Origin: Pelagihabitans sp963710535
GTDB taxonomy: Bacteria; Bacteroidota; Bacteroidia; Flavobacteriales; Flavobacteriaceae
Length of the DNA: 64,000 bases
NCBI GenBank assembly: GCA_963710535.1
Contig: CAVQAW010000003.1
Location: 868,001-932,000, forward strand
Direction: 5' to 3'
Positions 24,996 through 34,546 of the stretch are shown here, one piece after another (the first letter of the stretch is position 1; each line of letters starts with the position of its first letter). Position numbers and translations under genes: made by a program. Below the pieces are notes generated by a model. It worked only from the letters and a program-made list of their open reading frames with translations, ran no database searches and had not been told where the DNA came from.

Positions 24996-26105
24996 ATGAG
25001 AAACATGATATTGGTACTATTGTTGGGCCTGTTCTTGGCCTGTGGACAAAAAGAAGGCAAAAAAACCGCCGATCCGGTGGCGGAAGGGCCAAAATTATGG
25101 TTGAGTTTCGAGGGGAACGACCCGGCGGCCAAACATATCGTACTCATATCCGGGGACGAGGAATACCGGTCGGAGGAAGCCTTGCCACAATTGGCCAAAA
25201 TTCTTGCCACAAAGCACGGATTCAATTGTACCGTGCTGTTCGCCCAAGATCCGGCACAACCAGGAACCATCAACGCCAATTACGTGAAAAACATTCCAGG
25301 CTTGGAGGCCCTTGACAAAGCCGATATGATGGTGATTTTTACCCGATTCCGTGCCCTGCCGGAGGATCAGATGAAGCATATCGATGACTACTTGAAGCAA
25401 GGAAAGCCGGTTATGGGGATCCGTACCGCCACCCATGCGTTCCATTTTGATGCCGACTCCCTGTCCCCATACAAGCATTACGGCAATGGCTATGCCGGGG
25501 ATAAAACGGAATGGACCGATGGATTTGGCCGTTTGGTCTTGGGGGAAAAATGGATATCCCACCATGGCGAACACAAACACCAAAGTACTCGAGGCATCGT
25601 CGCCGATGCTGCCAATACACACCCTATTGCCAATGGTATAGTCAGCGGAACCCTATGGGGATCTACGGATGTATACGGGGTGCGATTGCCCTTGCCGGGC
25701 GATTCCGAACCGATTATTTTGGGACAGGTGATGAACAGAACTGGTGAATTTGCTGAAAACGATGTTTACTATGGCATGAGATCTACCGATGACCAAGTCG
25801 CCGACACCAACGAAGCGGGCGAAAAGTTGAACAATCCCATGATGCCCATCGCATGGACGAAGACCTATCAGGTCCCAGATGGCAAGTCTGGGCGGGCCTT
25901 CACCTCTACCATTGGATCATCGAGCGATCTGCTCAACGAAGGCGTGCGCAGACTCTTGGTGAACGGGCTGTTTTGGGCCATGGATCTGCCCGTACCGGAA
26001 AGGGCCGATGTAGGTCTTGTAGGGGATTATCAACCCTCTGCGTATGGCTTTAAGACAGATGCATATTGGCAAGAAAAACAATTGAAGGTGTCCGATTTTG
26101 AATGA
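24996..26105 (+). CDS. ThuA-like domain lipoprotein
   Basis: Start set at ATG 24996 (MRNMILVLLLGLFLACGQ), which gives a lipobox; the frame is open far upstream but overlaps the epimerase gene. 369 aa. The ThuA domain is a glutamine-amidotransferase-like fold (HIVLISGDEEYRSEEALPQL at its start; GIRTATHAFHF in place of the nucleophile elbow; WISHHGEHKHQST). ThuA proteins are linked to trehalose and 3-keto-sugar use, but their enzymatic role is poorly defined. A lipid anchor puts it in the periplasm or on the cell surface. Transcribed with the epimerase and PIG-L genes. Confidence 0.87.
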   Translation: MRNMILVLLLGLFLACGQKEGKKTADPVAEGPKLWLSFEGNDPAAKHIVLISGDEEYRSEEALPQLAKILATKHGFNCTVLFAQDPAQPGTINANYVKNIPGLEALDKADMMVIFTRFRALPEDQMKHIDDYLKQGKPVMGIRTATHAFHFDADSLSPYKHYGNGYAGDKTEWTDGFGRLVLGEKWISHHGEHKHQSTRGIVADAANTHPIANGIVSGTLWGSTDVYGVRLPLPGDSEPIILGQVMNRTGEFAENDVYYGMRSTDDQVADTNEAGEKLNNPMMPIAWTKTYQVPDGKSGRAFTSTIGSSSDLLNEGVRRLLVNGLFWAMDLPVPERADVGLVGDYQPSAYGFKTDAYWQEKQLKVSDFE

Positions 26106-26135
26106 TATACAGATAATAAAAACATACCCTAAACC

Positions 26136-26978
26136 ATGAGTGATAAGATACTGAAACCCTGGTCGATGATTATGAACCGATACCCATTTTTAATCCTTAT
26201 GTTATCAGGCATTGTGGCCATTTTCAACATGCAACCACTTTTGGCACAAGGGCCGAGTGAAGGCAAGGTATTGATGGCCATTTTTGCCCATCCAGACGAT
26301 GAAATGACGGTGGGGCCCATGCTGGTCAAATATGTGGAGGAAGGGGCCAAGGTATATTTGGTGGTCTGTACCGATGGCCGCTATGGCACCAATGATTTTT
26401 CAGGACTCGAAGGCGGCGACAGTTTGGTGAAAATACGCAAGGCGGAAATGCAATGTGCGGCCGATGCCCTGGGAGTAACCCTCATCCATCTCGGTTTTCA
26501 TGACCAGTTGCGGGCCGGGGAAGGCTATGATGGCCATATGCCTCATGTAAAATCCCTAATCGCGGAGCTGGAACAGATCATTTCCGATAAAAAACCCGAT
26601 GTTCTGGTCACCTGGGGCCCCGATGGGGGCAGTACCCATATGGACCATCGCCTGGTCGGGGCCTCGGTGAACCAAATTTTTGTGAGCAAGGTTTGGGAAA
26701 AGCCTGCCAAGCTGTTTTTCGTGGGCACGCCCTCCAATCAAATAGAAGACCCTGCACAAAAAATACTCGCCGGGGTAGACCCCGGGTATTTGAACACCCA
26801 TATCACCTACTCAGCGGAAAATTTGGACAAGGCTATGGTATCCCTGGTCTGCCATAAAAGCCAGATACGGCCCGAAGACATTGAAAGAATCAAGGAAAAC
26901 AGGCAAAACTCAGGGCTGCAAATTCATTTAAGGGAGTTTGTTGGGCCGGAGAAAACCATTACTTCGGTCTTCGAATAA
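26136..26978 (+). CDS. PIG-L/LmbE-family deacetylase, secreted
   Basis: 280 aa from ATG 26136; an internal ATG at 26172 (MNRYPFLILML) would give a shorter, cleaner signal peptide ending near LLAQG, and I cannot decide between them. AHPDDE (zinc ligands and catalytic Asp) and HMDHR (third ligand) are both present. The family hydrolyses N-acetyl groups on GlcNAc-type substrates. Exported and at the end of the plus-strand sugar operon, so it may de-N-acetylate an extracellular amino-sugar or glycoconjugate. 30 bp follows the ThuA gene. Confidence 0.88.
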   Translation: MSDKILKPWSMIMNRYPFLILMLSGIVAIFNMQPLLAQGPSEGKVLMAIFAHPDDEMTVGPMLVKYVEEGAKVYLVVCTDGRYGTNDFSGLEGGDSLVKIRKAEMQCAADALGVTLIHLGFHDQLRAGEGYDGHMPHVKSLIAELEQIISDKKPDVLVTWGPDGGSTHMDHRLVGASVNQIFVSKVWEKPAKLFFVGTPSNQIEDPAQKILAGVDPGYLNTHITYSAENLDKAMVSLVCHKSQIRPEDIERIKENRQNSGLQIHLREFVGPEKTITSVFE

Positions 26979-27131
26979 AAAGATTTGATTCTCGAAAAAT
27001 ATCATGACATGATAAGCCCATGGTATCCACTATTTCCTTTAAAAATAGCGATGCGATGCCATGTTTATGGCTTCCGTGCCCCTGAACACTATTACTTAAA
27101 AATCAAGTAAAGTTTTTCCCATAGGCATCGA

Positions 27132-27755
27132 TTATTGCATTTCCTGCAGCTTCAACAGCGCCTCCGATTTGGAGTTCACATCGAGCTTCAGATAGATGTT
27201 CTGTATGTGGAAATTCACCGCACTGGGCGTCACAAAGAGCTTATCGGCGATTGTTTTGTAGGTGGCCCCTTGACTGAGGTACTCCACGATCTGGTTTTCC
27301 CTGGCGGAAAAGCACTCATATGACTTTTTCTGGAACATGGCAATCACCTTTTTGGCAATGTCGTTGCTCATCATCGCCCCCTCGAATTTTATCGAATCGA
27401 GGGCATGATGCAGACGGTCTTTGGTGACCGGCTTGGTCAGAAAGCCGTTCGCCCTATTTTTAAACGCCCTTTTGATCGCTTCAAAATCGCTTTGGGCACT
27501 GATCATGATCACTTTTACCTCAGGATCCTTTTTATGAAAGTACCTGATGCCATCAATGCCGCAAAGATCGGGAAGGGTCACTTCCGATATGATGATATCG
27601 GGTTTCAATTTATCATAGTCGGATAAGGCATCCCTCACCGAAACATAAATGCCCTTGAGGGTGTAATCCAAGTACTTTTCAAAATAATAATGGTAAGATT
27701 CATGTAATGTTACATCATTGTCGATAACAATTATTTTTAGAATATTTGATTTCAT
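27132..27755 (-). CDS. LuxR/NarL-type response regulator with non-canonical receiver
   Basis: Start placed at the Met of MKSNILKIIVID (27755). 207 aa. Receiver domain about 1-125: acidic pair D12 and D14, MISAQ with the Thr/Ser switch position, and FLTKP with the conserved Lys. The phosphoacceptor position, in the string DIIISEVTLPD, is Glu58 instead of Asp. The HTH_LuxR domain (FSARENQIVEYLSQGATYKTIADKL, split over 145-200) is intact. No histidine kinase is adjacent. A Glu at this site usually mimics phosphorylation or marks phosphorylation-independent regulation, so it may be constitutively active. Its targets are unknown. Confidence 0.88.
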   Translation of the reverse strand: MKSNILKIIVIDNDVTLHESYHYYFEKYLDYTLKGIYVSVRDALSDYDKLKPDIIISEVTLPDLCGIDGIRYFHKKDPEVKVIMISAQSDFEAIKRAFKNRANGFLTKPVTKDRLHHALDSIKFEGAMMSNDIAKKVIAMFQKKSYECFSARENQIVEYLSQGATYKTIADKLFVTPSAVNFHIQNIYLKLDVNSKSEALLKLQEMQ

Positions 27756-28600
27756 AACACATCGGATTTGGTTAATGATCTCTGGTATTTTAAAAAGAAG
27801 TGTTGACCGTTTGTATCGGGGAATTGCGCATGGCAAGCCTAGGGGCATGGCCCATTTGGGTAAAACATCGAGAAAAATGTGGCGTGATTGATGACCTTAC
27901 CCTCCTGCATCACCGAAATGCATTCGACGCCTATTCTAAGCAGAAGAAGTTACTCTCCCTTAAAAATAATGGCAACAAATGGAAACGGATCACCTTCTTT
28001 TGGAAGACGGTTCAGGATGTGGGAACAGCTTTTAAATTTGCGCTGGGTCTCGGCCGCATCGTGCTTGGCCAAGAGGTTGGCAAGCCATCGTTTTTGCCTG
28101 TAAGTAAATGGTGGGTACTGGACTTGGTTTTGGAACCAAGTTCCTTTTTTTGGATACACTTGAGGATGAAGTAGGTTTTCATAATGTGTTGGATTTGGGG
28201 GTTTACAATAAATGTCAACTGGTATCTATTTTAAATGTAATAAAATAAAACACAGTCTTTGGCGTTGCGTAGGTTTTTTCGTTCAAATGCATGCTATGCA
28301 GCCTTGAAGCATCGACGAAGTGTAAGCCTTTACCCCTAAACACCACAAATTCATCAAAGATATTAGGTCGCTGCCCAGAAGATTCATCGCTATATCATTT
28401 GGGTAGGATATAAGGCAACGCACGGTTTTAAAATTTGAAAACCCGATGGAGCATGAAGACCACTGGGGTCGGCTATTTTCCATGGTAAGCGGTCCGGATC
28501 TTAATGAACGACAAAAGCCGTTTTCCCCCGCCTCCAACAGCGGCCATTGATCAAGTGCTTATGGAAAGTAACCTCCCCCAGAGGAACTGCATCCAAAATG
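27756..28600. other. 845-bp stretch without a convincing gene
   Basis: No complete gene is supported. On the minus strand a frame is open from 28225 to its stop at 27950 (91 codons) without an ATG; its residues (for example WFQNQVQYPPFTYRQKRWL, and CSHILNRLPKEG near the end) look protein-like, so it may be the remnant of a decayed gene. Codons elsewhere look random. The upstream part should carry the promoter of the response regulator at 27132-27755. Confidence 0.45.
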
Positions 28601-30289
28601 CTAATCGTTTCGGTTTATAAAAGCATCCTGGTCTTCATAAGTGTTTGCCACCGTTGCCGCGGGATTGTCGACCTGCATGATCCACTTTTCATCCCGATAT
28701 TTACCCCCGAGATTCGAGGTATAGGCCACTTCAGCGTCTTCCTTGAAGTTATAATCGGCCAAATAAACATAGTAGAGGCCATTTTCCTTGTTATAAAACT
28801 GATTCGCGTTCAGCCCTTTCTCTTTTAAGCTCTTCATAAAAGCGTTGAGGTATTTCTTTTCCTTGTACACATTGGCGATGACATAATAACCGGTTTTGAC
28901 CCCGACGATGTCCGATTGATCGAGCACTTTAATGGGGAGTTTCACATAACCCTTGTCTTCTGCCTTGTTGATGATTTTTGGTGCCTGCTTCTCCACTGCC
29001 GCTACCATCACGCTGTTCTGATCGCGCACATAGTCTTGTTTGTTGCCGTTGCCGTCCTGTTCGATATGCTTTTGCAAAATACGCACCAAGGCCTCGAACC
29101 TTTTGTCGAACTGTTCGTTCCGGGCGATTTCGAGCGAATCCTGTCGCAAGATCAACTCGTCGAGGATCATCCGGTTTTCATAGGCCATGGTGTTGGGGTC
29201 GATGGTATTGGGGTCGACGGTTTCCCTTTTGTTCTTGCTCGCACTGTTTTTATCGGCGAGCAGTTTTAAGATCTGTTCCTCATAGTTTCTGATGATGCCA
29301 TCAATTTTTTGGTCATCCGAATCCCCGACATAATTTCGGCTTCCGGCACTGTAATTTTCAAAGGTATAGGCGAGCGACAGTTCGTGGTTCCAGCCGAAAT
29401 CGGCTTCATCCTCCATAAAATCCTTTTCCAGGAGGTATCCCAACGACATTTTTTTGTTGATATTGAAACCAAAGCCCATCGAGAGGCCATATTCATCGTC
29501 AAGGGCCGTTTGCAACCACCCATAATTGGGCAGGTCCAACAGTACGGCGCCTACATACGACAGGCTATTGTCGGCGTTTCGGCCCACTTGCAACAATGGC
29601 ATTAACCTGGCATTGGCGAACAGACCCCTTTGCGCCATGAAGGTATGGGTATATTGAAGGGCCGCCTTGAGACTCTTGTCGTTCAATGTGGTGGCAAATT
29701 CATTGGTGGTCTGATTGAATTGGAAGAGGTTCTCCGCATAAATTCCGAAATCAAATTTCCCCAAAGAAAGAGTGATGCCGGGCTGTATGGCCACCTTGCT
29801 TTCTTTTCTGGCCTCCAAGATCTGTTGGTCGTTTTCGGTCGCCACGACCCTATTTTTATCAAGTCCTTGATTGAAATAGGTAACATTGGTTCCAAAAGTA
29901 AGTTTGCTGTCGGTTCCCAATTTCACCGAAGTCGCATAGTTGGCATTGAATCCGAACTCCTGGATGACCCCCGACCATTGGCTGTAAACCCCGACGCCTA
30001 CCGCCGTATTCTCGTTCAATTTGTTGCTGAACCCCAGAAAATAATTCTGACGGTTATCCTCGAAAGTGGCATATTGATTGCGGTGGAGCATGTTCAAATA
30101 CGATTTGTTCTCCCGAACCAACGAAAAGGTCGGGTTGATCAAAAATCGATTGAAAAACAACTGGTTGTGATAGGTGGAATTGGAACCCGCATTGTTGGTT
30201 TCCTGTGCGAAGGCAGCCATGGTGCAGAGTAGTCCGCACAGTAAAAGCAGTAGGTATATCTTGTTTTGTATCGTTTTATTGCTGTTCAT
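28601..30289 (-). CDS. PorP/SprF-family type IX secretion membrane protein, long form
   Basis: 562 aa with signal peptide (cleavage near AFAQET). Residues about 30-320 form the PorP/SprF beta-barrel (LFFNRFLINPTFSL, NQYATFEDNRQNYFLGFSNK). A linker with coiled-coil character (about 330-430) and a C-terminal SPOR-like segment (GYYVIANVYKEKKYLNAFMK, then GKYRDEKWIMQVDN) follow. SprF-type proteins sit in the outer membrane and act with the type IX secretion system to place large adhesins. The usual giant adhesin partner with a T9SS C-terminal domain is not adjacent. It is preceded 10 bp by a small ORF and then a PD40 protein gene in the same strand. Confidence 0.9.
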   Translation of the reverse strand: MNSNKTIQNKIYLLLLLCGLLCTMAAFAQETNNAGSNSTYHNQLFFNRFLINPTFSLVRENKSYLNMLHRNQYATFEDNRQNYFLGFSNKLNENTAVGVGVYSQWSGVIQEFGFNANYATSVKLGTDSKLTFGTNVTYFNQGLDKNRVVATENDQQILEARKESKVAIQPGITLSLGKFDFGIYAENLFQFNQTTNEFATTLNDKSLKAALQYTHTFMAQRGLFANARLMPLLQVGRNADNSLSYVGAVLLDLPNYGWLQTALDDEYGLSMGFGFNINKKMSLGYLLEKDFMEDEADFGWNHELSLAYTFENYSAGSRNYVGDSDDQKIDGIIRNYEEQILKLLADKNSASKNKRETVDPNTIDPNTMAYENRMILDELILRQDSLEIARNEQFDKRFEALVRILQKHIEQDGNGNKQDYVRDQNSVMVAAVEKQAPKIINKAEDKGYVKLPIKVLDQSDIVGVKTGYYVIANVYKEKKYLNAFMKSLKEKGLNANQFYNKENGLYYVYLADYNFKEDAEVAYTSNLGGKYRDEKWIMQVDNPAATVANTYEDQDAFINRND

Positions 30290-30299
30290 AGTCTTGGAA

Positions 30300-30464
30300 T
30301 TAATATTGATCTATCGCGTCATCATCCTGATCGGATTCCCTAAAGGGATTCTTGGAATAATCGGCCATCGTTTCCCATCTTGCTTGGTTCAACAAACCTG
30401 CCCCGCAATCCACACATCTGATCTCCGATGCCGCCTGGAAAGCATTGTCGCTTGCCTTAATCAT
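30300..30464 (-). CDS. Small acidic hypothetical protein, 54 aa
   Basis: ATG overlaps the TAA of the upstream PD40 gene (ATGATTAA), and the stop lies 10 bp before the PorP/SprF start. This tight tandem arrangement supports translation. The product has a Cys pair (RCVDCGAG) and an acidic tail (ESDQDDDAIDQY). No signal or membrane segment. A longer frame back to 30491 is possible but lacks the overlap. I do not recognise the family. Confidence 0.5.
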   Translation of the reverse strand: MIKASDNAFQAASEIRCVDCGAGLLNQARWETMADYSKNPFRESDQDDDAIDQY

Positions 30465-31725
30465 TATCAAAGACCGAGGAGGAATAATCAATTCTCAGGT
30501 CGTTGTTCAGGGCCTCCAAAAGGTTATATTCCCTTTTCTCCGTCGCTTTGGCATTCTGCTCTTTGGTATAGGAGAAGGCTACCTTGTTGATGGCACTCCT
30601 ATCTGTCCCACGGTTCGACATCACATAGCCTTCCCCCTTTTCAGCCATCAGAAAAATTGAAAAATCATCTTCCTTACTGTTGATAGGGTTGCCCAGGTTT
30701 ACGGCCCAACTTACTTTTTTGTGGTTCACCTGTACCATGAACACGTCGAGCCCTCCATAGCCTTCACGGCCTTCAGAGGCAAAAAACAAGGTGCTGCCCC
30801 CTGCCAAATTGGGATACAGTTCGTTTTTGTCGGTATTCACCTTCTCCCCGAGATTTTTTGCCACCCCAACGGCTCCGTTGCTTTGTACGGCGGCGACATA
30901 GATGTCATATTTCCCGAACGTTCCCGGCATATCGGAGGCAAAGAACAGGCGTTTGCCATCTGCGGAAACGGTAGGGTGCATGGTCGAGAAGTGCTTGGGT
31001 GCCAGGGCTACTTCCTGAACGTTCCCCCATTGCCCGTCGCGCTTCTCGGCCCTATAGATTTTGTGGACGAGTTCTTTTTTGGAGAAAATGCCGTAGATGG
31101 GCTTTTCATAGGTGGCCATGCTGAAATAAGCGGTTTTACCATCGGCGGTCATCGATATGGGCGCCTTGTATCCGTTCTGGTCTTCGAGCTGGTCGCCGAT
31201 CAAAGATTCCAAGGTGCCGGTGGAGGTTACTTCGCCATCCATGGAGGCATCCCTTTGTTGTAGAAAATCGAGTTCACGGTACTTGTCCGATGCGGGGGTC
31301 GCCGAAGTATAGGCCACCGAATTCTTCTTGATTTCGTAATCTGCCTTGATGGAGGCATACCAGTCCTTGTCTTCCTTCACATTGGTAAAGGAAGGCCTCC
31401 CGGTTCTTCCCTGTGCGTATTGATAGCGTTCATAATAGGTGGGCCCTATGATGCCGTCATCACTCAGTTCGATCAATTTTTCATACCAGAACAAGGCCGA
31501 TTCATAATTTTCGGCCAGGAAATTGGCATTGCCCAGGTCTTCGAAGATTTCCTTGTCCTGGTATCCCATATTTCGAAGATGGTGATAGTGGTCTACCCTT
31601 TTTTGGGCTTCATAGATATCGGCATCTTTTACATTGCTGGTGCGAAGTCCCTGGCCCGTTAGGGAAAAGCACATCAAATAGAGGAGGCACGAAAGGGCCC
31701 CATAGTAGGTTATAGTCTTTTTCAT
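30457..31725 (-). CDS. PD40/WD40-like beta-propeller protein with N-terminal TPR, no OmpA domain
   Basis: 422 aa with signal peptide (cleavage near TGQG). About residues 35-110 look like tetratricopeptide helices (NANFLAENYESALFWYEKL). From about 180 PD40-type propeller repeats follow (KTAYFSMATYEKP, GKRLFFASDMPG, STLFFASEGREGYGGLDVF). In most flavobacterial homologues this architecture continues into an OmpA-like peptidoglycan-binding domain, which is absent here: the protein ends shortly after the propeller. It precedes PorP/SprF, its usual partner in type IX secretion loci. Function is probably cell-envelope attachment or assembly. Confidence 0.83.
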   Translation of the reverse strand: MKKTITYYGALSCLLYLMCFSLTGQGLRTSNVKDADIYEAQKRVDHYHHLRNMGYQDKEIFEDLGNANFLAENYESALFWYEKLIELSDDGIIGPTYYERYQYAQGRTGRPSFTNVKEDKDWYASIKADYEIKKNSVAYTSATPASDKYRELDFLQQRDASMDGEVTSTGTLESLIGDQLEDQNGYKAPISMTADGKTAYFSMATYEKPIYGIFSKKELVHKIYRAEKRDGQWGNVQEVALAPKHFSTMHPTVSADGKRLFFASDMPGTFGKYDIYVAAVQSNGAVGVAKNLGEKVNTDKNELYPNLAGGSTLFFASEGREGYGGLDVFMVQVNHKKVSWAVNLGNPINSKEDDFSIFLMAEKGEGYVMSNRGTDRSAINKVAFSYTKEQNAKATEKREYNLLEALNNDLRIDYSSSVFDND

Positions 31726-32150
31726 CAGATAAGATTTTGAGGGTTAATACGTCCAAAGGTCAAAAATATCGATGAACCGATACTTAGCAAAAATTCATAG
31801 GTTTTTGGATTTTTTGTTAAAATGCCATTATTCAAAGCGCGGCGGAAGGTGGATTTTAAAACAAAAAATTCGTTGTAACCACCATAAACAAGAAGGTTAT
31901 GCTTCAACATGAAAAAATTATCTCTCTTTTTTTAGGATTGCTTTTTTTTAGTACCTTATGTTGTGTTTCTCTGTTTCACTATCCATGGCGCACCTTCAAA
32001 ACATCAGGTACCATATTACCTAAATGCAAGTAGCAACTGGGGCTTGATCATAAAAAACTATCTTAGTTTGCATAAAGGATATGTAGTGAATTACCAACTC
32101 GAATTGTTGTACTTCATTCCCGATAGTTATCGGGACCAACCAATAACCAA
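31726..32150. other. Intergenic region, 425 bp
   Basis: AT-rich divergent region between the PD40 gene (minus) and a DUF6090 gene (plus). A short plus frame at 31963-32154 overlaps the next gene and has no domain-like features; I do not call it. The region includes the palindrome at 32118-32135. Confidence 0.6.
32118..32135. repeat. Palindrome TCCCGATA-GT-TATCGGGA
   Basis: Perfect inverted repeat with 8-bp arms and a 2-bp centre, 15 bp before a DUF6090 start. The form is that of a dispersed palindromic element I associate with Flavobacteriaceae genomes. Only one copy is seen in this window. Confidence 0.6.
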
Positions 32151-32897
32151 ATGATCAAATTCTTTGGAAAAATTAGGCAAAACTTACTTTCAGATGGAAA
32201 AACTGGAAAGTACTTCAAATACGCAATTGGCGAAATTATACTTGTAGTTATCGGAATTTTAATTGCGCTTCAGGTTAATAATTGGAACGAAATAGAAAAG
32301 TCCAAATCAGAAAGCAATAGGTTACTCATTGATCTCAAACTAGAGCTTGAAATGGATATAGAAGATTTCAAATCTTTACAAACAGAATACAATGATTGGC
32401 TACTACAAATAGAAAATATTTTGGATAATGTCTTGGATGGCAAGACCAAAAAAATTACGGAATTTGATCAATTGATGGCAGGAAGACTTTCAATGAACTA
32501 TTTAAGTATAAATAAAGTGACCTACTTGGATATGTTCAACTCTGGAAGAAAATTAGAATTTGATAACCCAGAAATTGTTCGAGATATAAAGGATTATTAT
32601 CAATACGCCGACAATGAATTAATAAAACTAAATTCCGACAACGAGGAATTTTATCGATTACTAATGTCGTATTACGGTGTACGCGGGATTAATACTTTAA
32701 ATAGGGTAATAGAAAAACGAAATTTAGAATACATAGATTGGACTTGGCTTTCCAACCCGAGTTCACAAGAATACATCAATCTGGAAACAGCAATGCTTCT
32801 TTATAAAATAGTAGTCGAAGCAAACTTGAGGTTAATTCAAGCATTGGAAAAAAAATCAAACTTGCTTATTGATAAAATTGAAAAGGGAAAAGAATGA
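32151..32897 (+). CDS. DUF6090-family membrane protein
   Basis: 248 aa. The N-terminal module FFGKIRQNLLSDGKT...YAIGEIILVVIGILIAL carries one membrane helix (about 24-44) and is highly conserved with the paralogue at 34547-35272. The rest is a charged, mostly helical domain (about 50-245) of unknown function. The gene is strikingly AT-rich compared with the sugar cluster. DUF6090 genes are common in Flavobacteriia as multiple scattered copies; no function is established. Confidence 0.85.
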   Translation: MIKFFGKIRQNLLSDGKTGKYFKYAIGEIILVVIGILIALQVNNWNEIEKSKSESNRLLIDLKLELEMDIEDFKSLQTEYNDWLLQIENILDNVLDGKTKKITEFDQLMAGRLSMNYLSINKVTYLDMFNSGRKLEFDNPEIVRDIKDYYQYADNELIKLNSDNEEFYRLLMSYYGVRGINTLNRVIEKRNLEYIDWTWLSNPSSQEYINLETAMLLYKIVVEANLRLIQALEKKSNLLIDKIEKGKE

Positions 32898-33093
32898 TAA
32901 AACCATCTAGATCATAACGGCTTGGATTTAGGTCAATTTATGACTAACGAAATCACAACATTGGCTACCATCCAGTGCTGCTTTTAAATTTACAGAAATT
33001 CCCTACTTTTAATAGACTTTATCCCGGACCGGACAATTACAACGTATTTCCCCACCGAAATCATAGCCGAACGACTAGGTACAATGCTAAAAC

Positions 33094-33957
33094 ATGCAAG
33101 AAACCATTAAGATAAAGATTGACCGTTTAATATTCGATTGTCGCGCTGTTGGAAATAAAGAAAACGAATTGGTGCTTTTTTTACATGGCTGGCCTGAGAC
33201 TTCCCATATGTGGAAAAAGTTAATGCTCCGTTTTTCCAAAAATGGCTTTTATTGTATCGCACCCGACCTAAGGGGATATAGCAAAGATGCTTGTCCGAAA
33301 GGTAAAAAACATTATCATTTGGATAAGTTGGCCAAGGATGTTTTGGATATTTCCAAGTTTCTGAATAAACCGAAATTTCATCTCGTGGGTCATGATTGGG
33401 GGGCTGCCATAGGTTGGAAAGTAGTTCATGATCATAAAGACAGCATTTTAAGCTGGAGTGCAATCTCCGTTCCACATCTGCAAGCTTTTGGGAAAGCCAT
33501 TGTAGTTGATCAAGAACAAAACAAAATGAGCCAATACATAAAACATTTCCAGTTGCCATTTCTACCGGAAATAACCATTAGAAAGAACGATTTTAGATTG
33601 TTTAAAAAGTTATGGAAGCATAGCGACTCGAGCGAAATAAACGAATATTTAAGGGTTTTCAGAAACCCAAAACAATTGACTGCTTCCATAAATTATTACA
33701 GAAGCAATTATAAGCTATTGAAGAAAGCCTCCAAAAGTCAGATACTTGGAGATATACATGTTCCAACCTTGTTTATTTGGGGAAATAGGGATGTTGCCAT
33801 TGGTTACTATGCTATTGGTGAAGGTCATCAATACATGAAAAGTGATTACGAGTTTCTAGAATTGGATTCTGGTCATTGGTTGATTCAAACAAATTATCAG
33901 GAACTGGAAGCGGCCATTACCAAGCATGTTATAAGAAACAGGAACAGTACCCAATAA
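33094..33957 (+). CDS. Alpha/beta hydrolase, epoxide-hydrolase-like
   Basis: 287 aa, no signal. HGWPETSHMW is the oxyanion-hole HGxP motif; GHDWGAAIGW holds the nucleophile Asp as in epoxide hydrolases and haloalkane dehalogenases; FIWGNRDVAIG carries the charge-relay acid and DSGHWLIQ the catalytic His. Acting on a small epoxide, halide or ester is possible. It stands alone between AT-rich accessory genes, which suggests acquisition. Promoter and operon are unclear. Confidence 0.85.
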   Translation: MQETIKIKIDRLIFDCRAVGNKENELVLFLHGWPETSHMWKKLMLRFSKNGFYCIAPDLRGYSKDACPKGKKHYHLDKLAKDVLDISKFLNKPKFHLVGHDWGAAIGWKVVHDHKDSILSWSAISVPHLQAFGKAIVVDQEQNKMSQYIKHFQLPFLPEITIRKNDFRLFKKLWKHSDSSEINEYLRVFRNPKQLTASINYYRSNYKLLKKASKSQILGDIHVPTLFIWGNRDVAIGYYAIGEGHQYMKSDYEFLELDSGHWLIQTNYQELEAAITKHVIRNRNSTQ

Positions 33958-34137
33958 AGAACCGAATTAAAAAAACAAATTTTTTTAAGCCAGTCTCGAC
34001 ACCCATTTTTCGTCAAAAGGAAAAATCGATTTGGCCCTGAATCAAACCGAAAGGCGAGGGTCTTTTTACACGCTAGGTTTTTTATAAAAGTCCATTGTGC
34101 ATACATTTGAACCAGAAACCATGAATGCTTTTCAGAA

Positions 34138-34416
34138 ATGGAATATGGAAAACTGAAAAATCTAGGCATCCTGCTTTTCCTTTTACAAAGTATCGGTATT
34201 GGGATTTGGTTTTATGTGGAACAGCCTGAGATGGGTGATTCGATGGAAATGCTGAAAATAATCCCGATCCTATTTGGGGTCAACCTTCTGGCCGGACTGG
34301 TATTTTATTTGCTGAAGAAAAGGGACATCTCGAAATTGATTTTTGGAAATGCGATCATCTGCCCCCTGATTTTTTATGCCGCATGGATCATATGGTTTAC
34401 CTATTATGCCCAATAA
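34138..34416 (+). CDS. Small membrane protein, 92 aa
   Basis: Three hydrophobic segments at about 8-26 (LLFLLQSIGIGIWFYVEQ), 41-60 (IPILFGVNLLAGLVFYLL) and 69-90. No cofactor or catalytic motif. Composition and hydrophobic pattern are protein-like, but no homologue family is recognised. It is single, with no obvious operon partner. Confidence 0.6.
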   Translation: MEYGKLKNLGILLFLLQSIGIGIWFYVEQPEMGDSMEMLKIIPILFGVNLLAGLVFYLLKKRDISKLIFGNAIICPLIFYAAWIIWFTYYAQ

Positions 34417-34546
34417 ATCAAAACGGATTGGATAACCATGGGATGGATAATTAAAAACGCATCGTAAACATACATGCAGAGACCGTTGTGATTCCTTATC
34501 CCTACGCTGAAGCTTCGGAATAGAGACTATGACAAACCGCTAACCT

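Noticed and set aside
27800..28174. 124-residue plus-strand frame near the response regulator
   Set aside because: No motif or start context. It overlaps the response regulator's promoter side and the opposite strand's open frame, and it looks like a chance frame.
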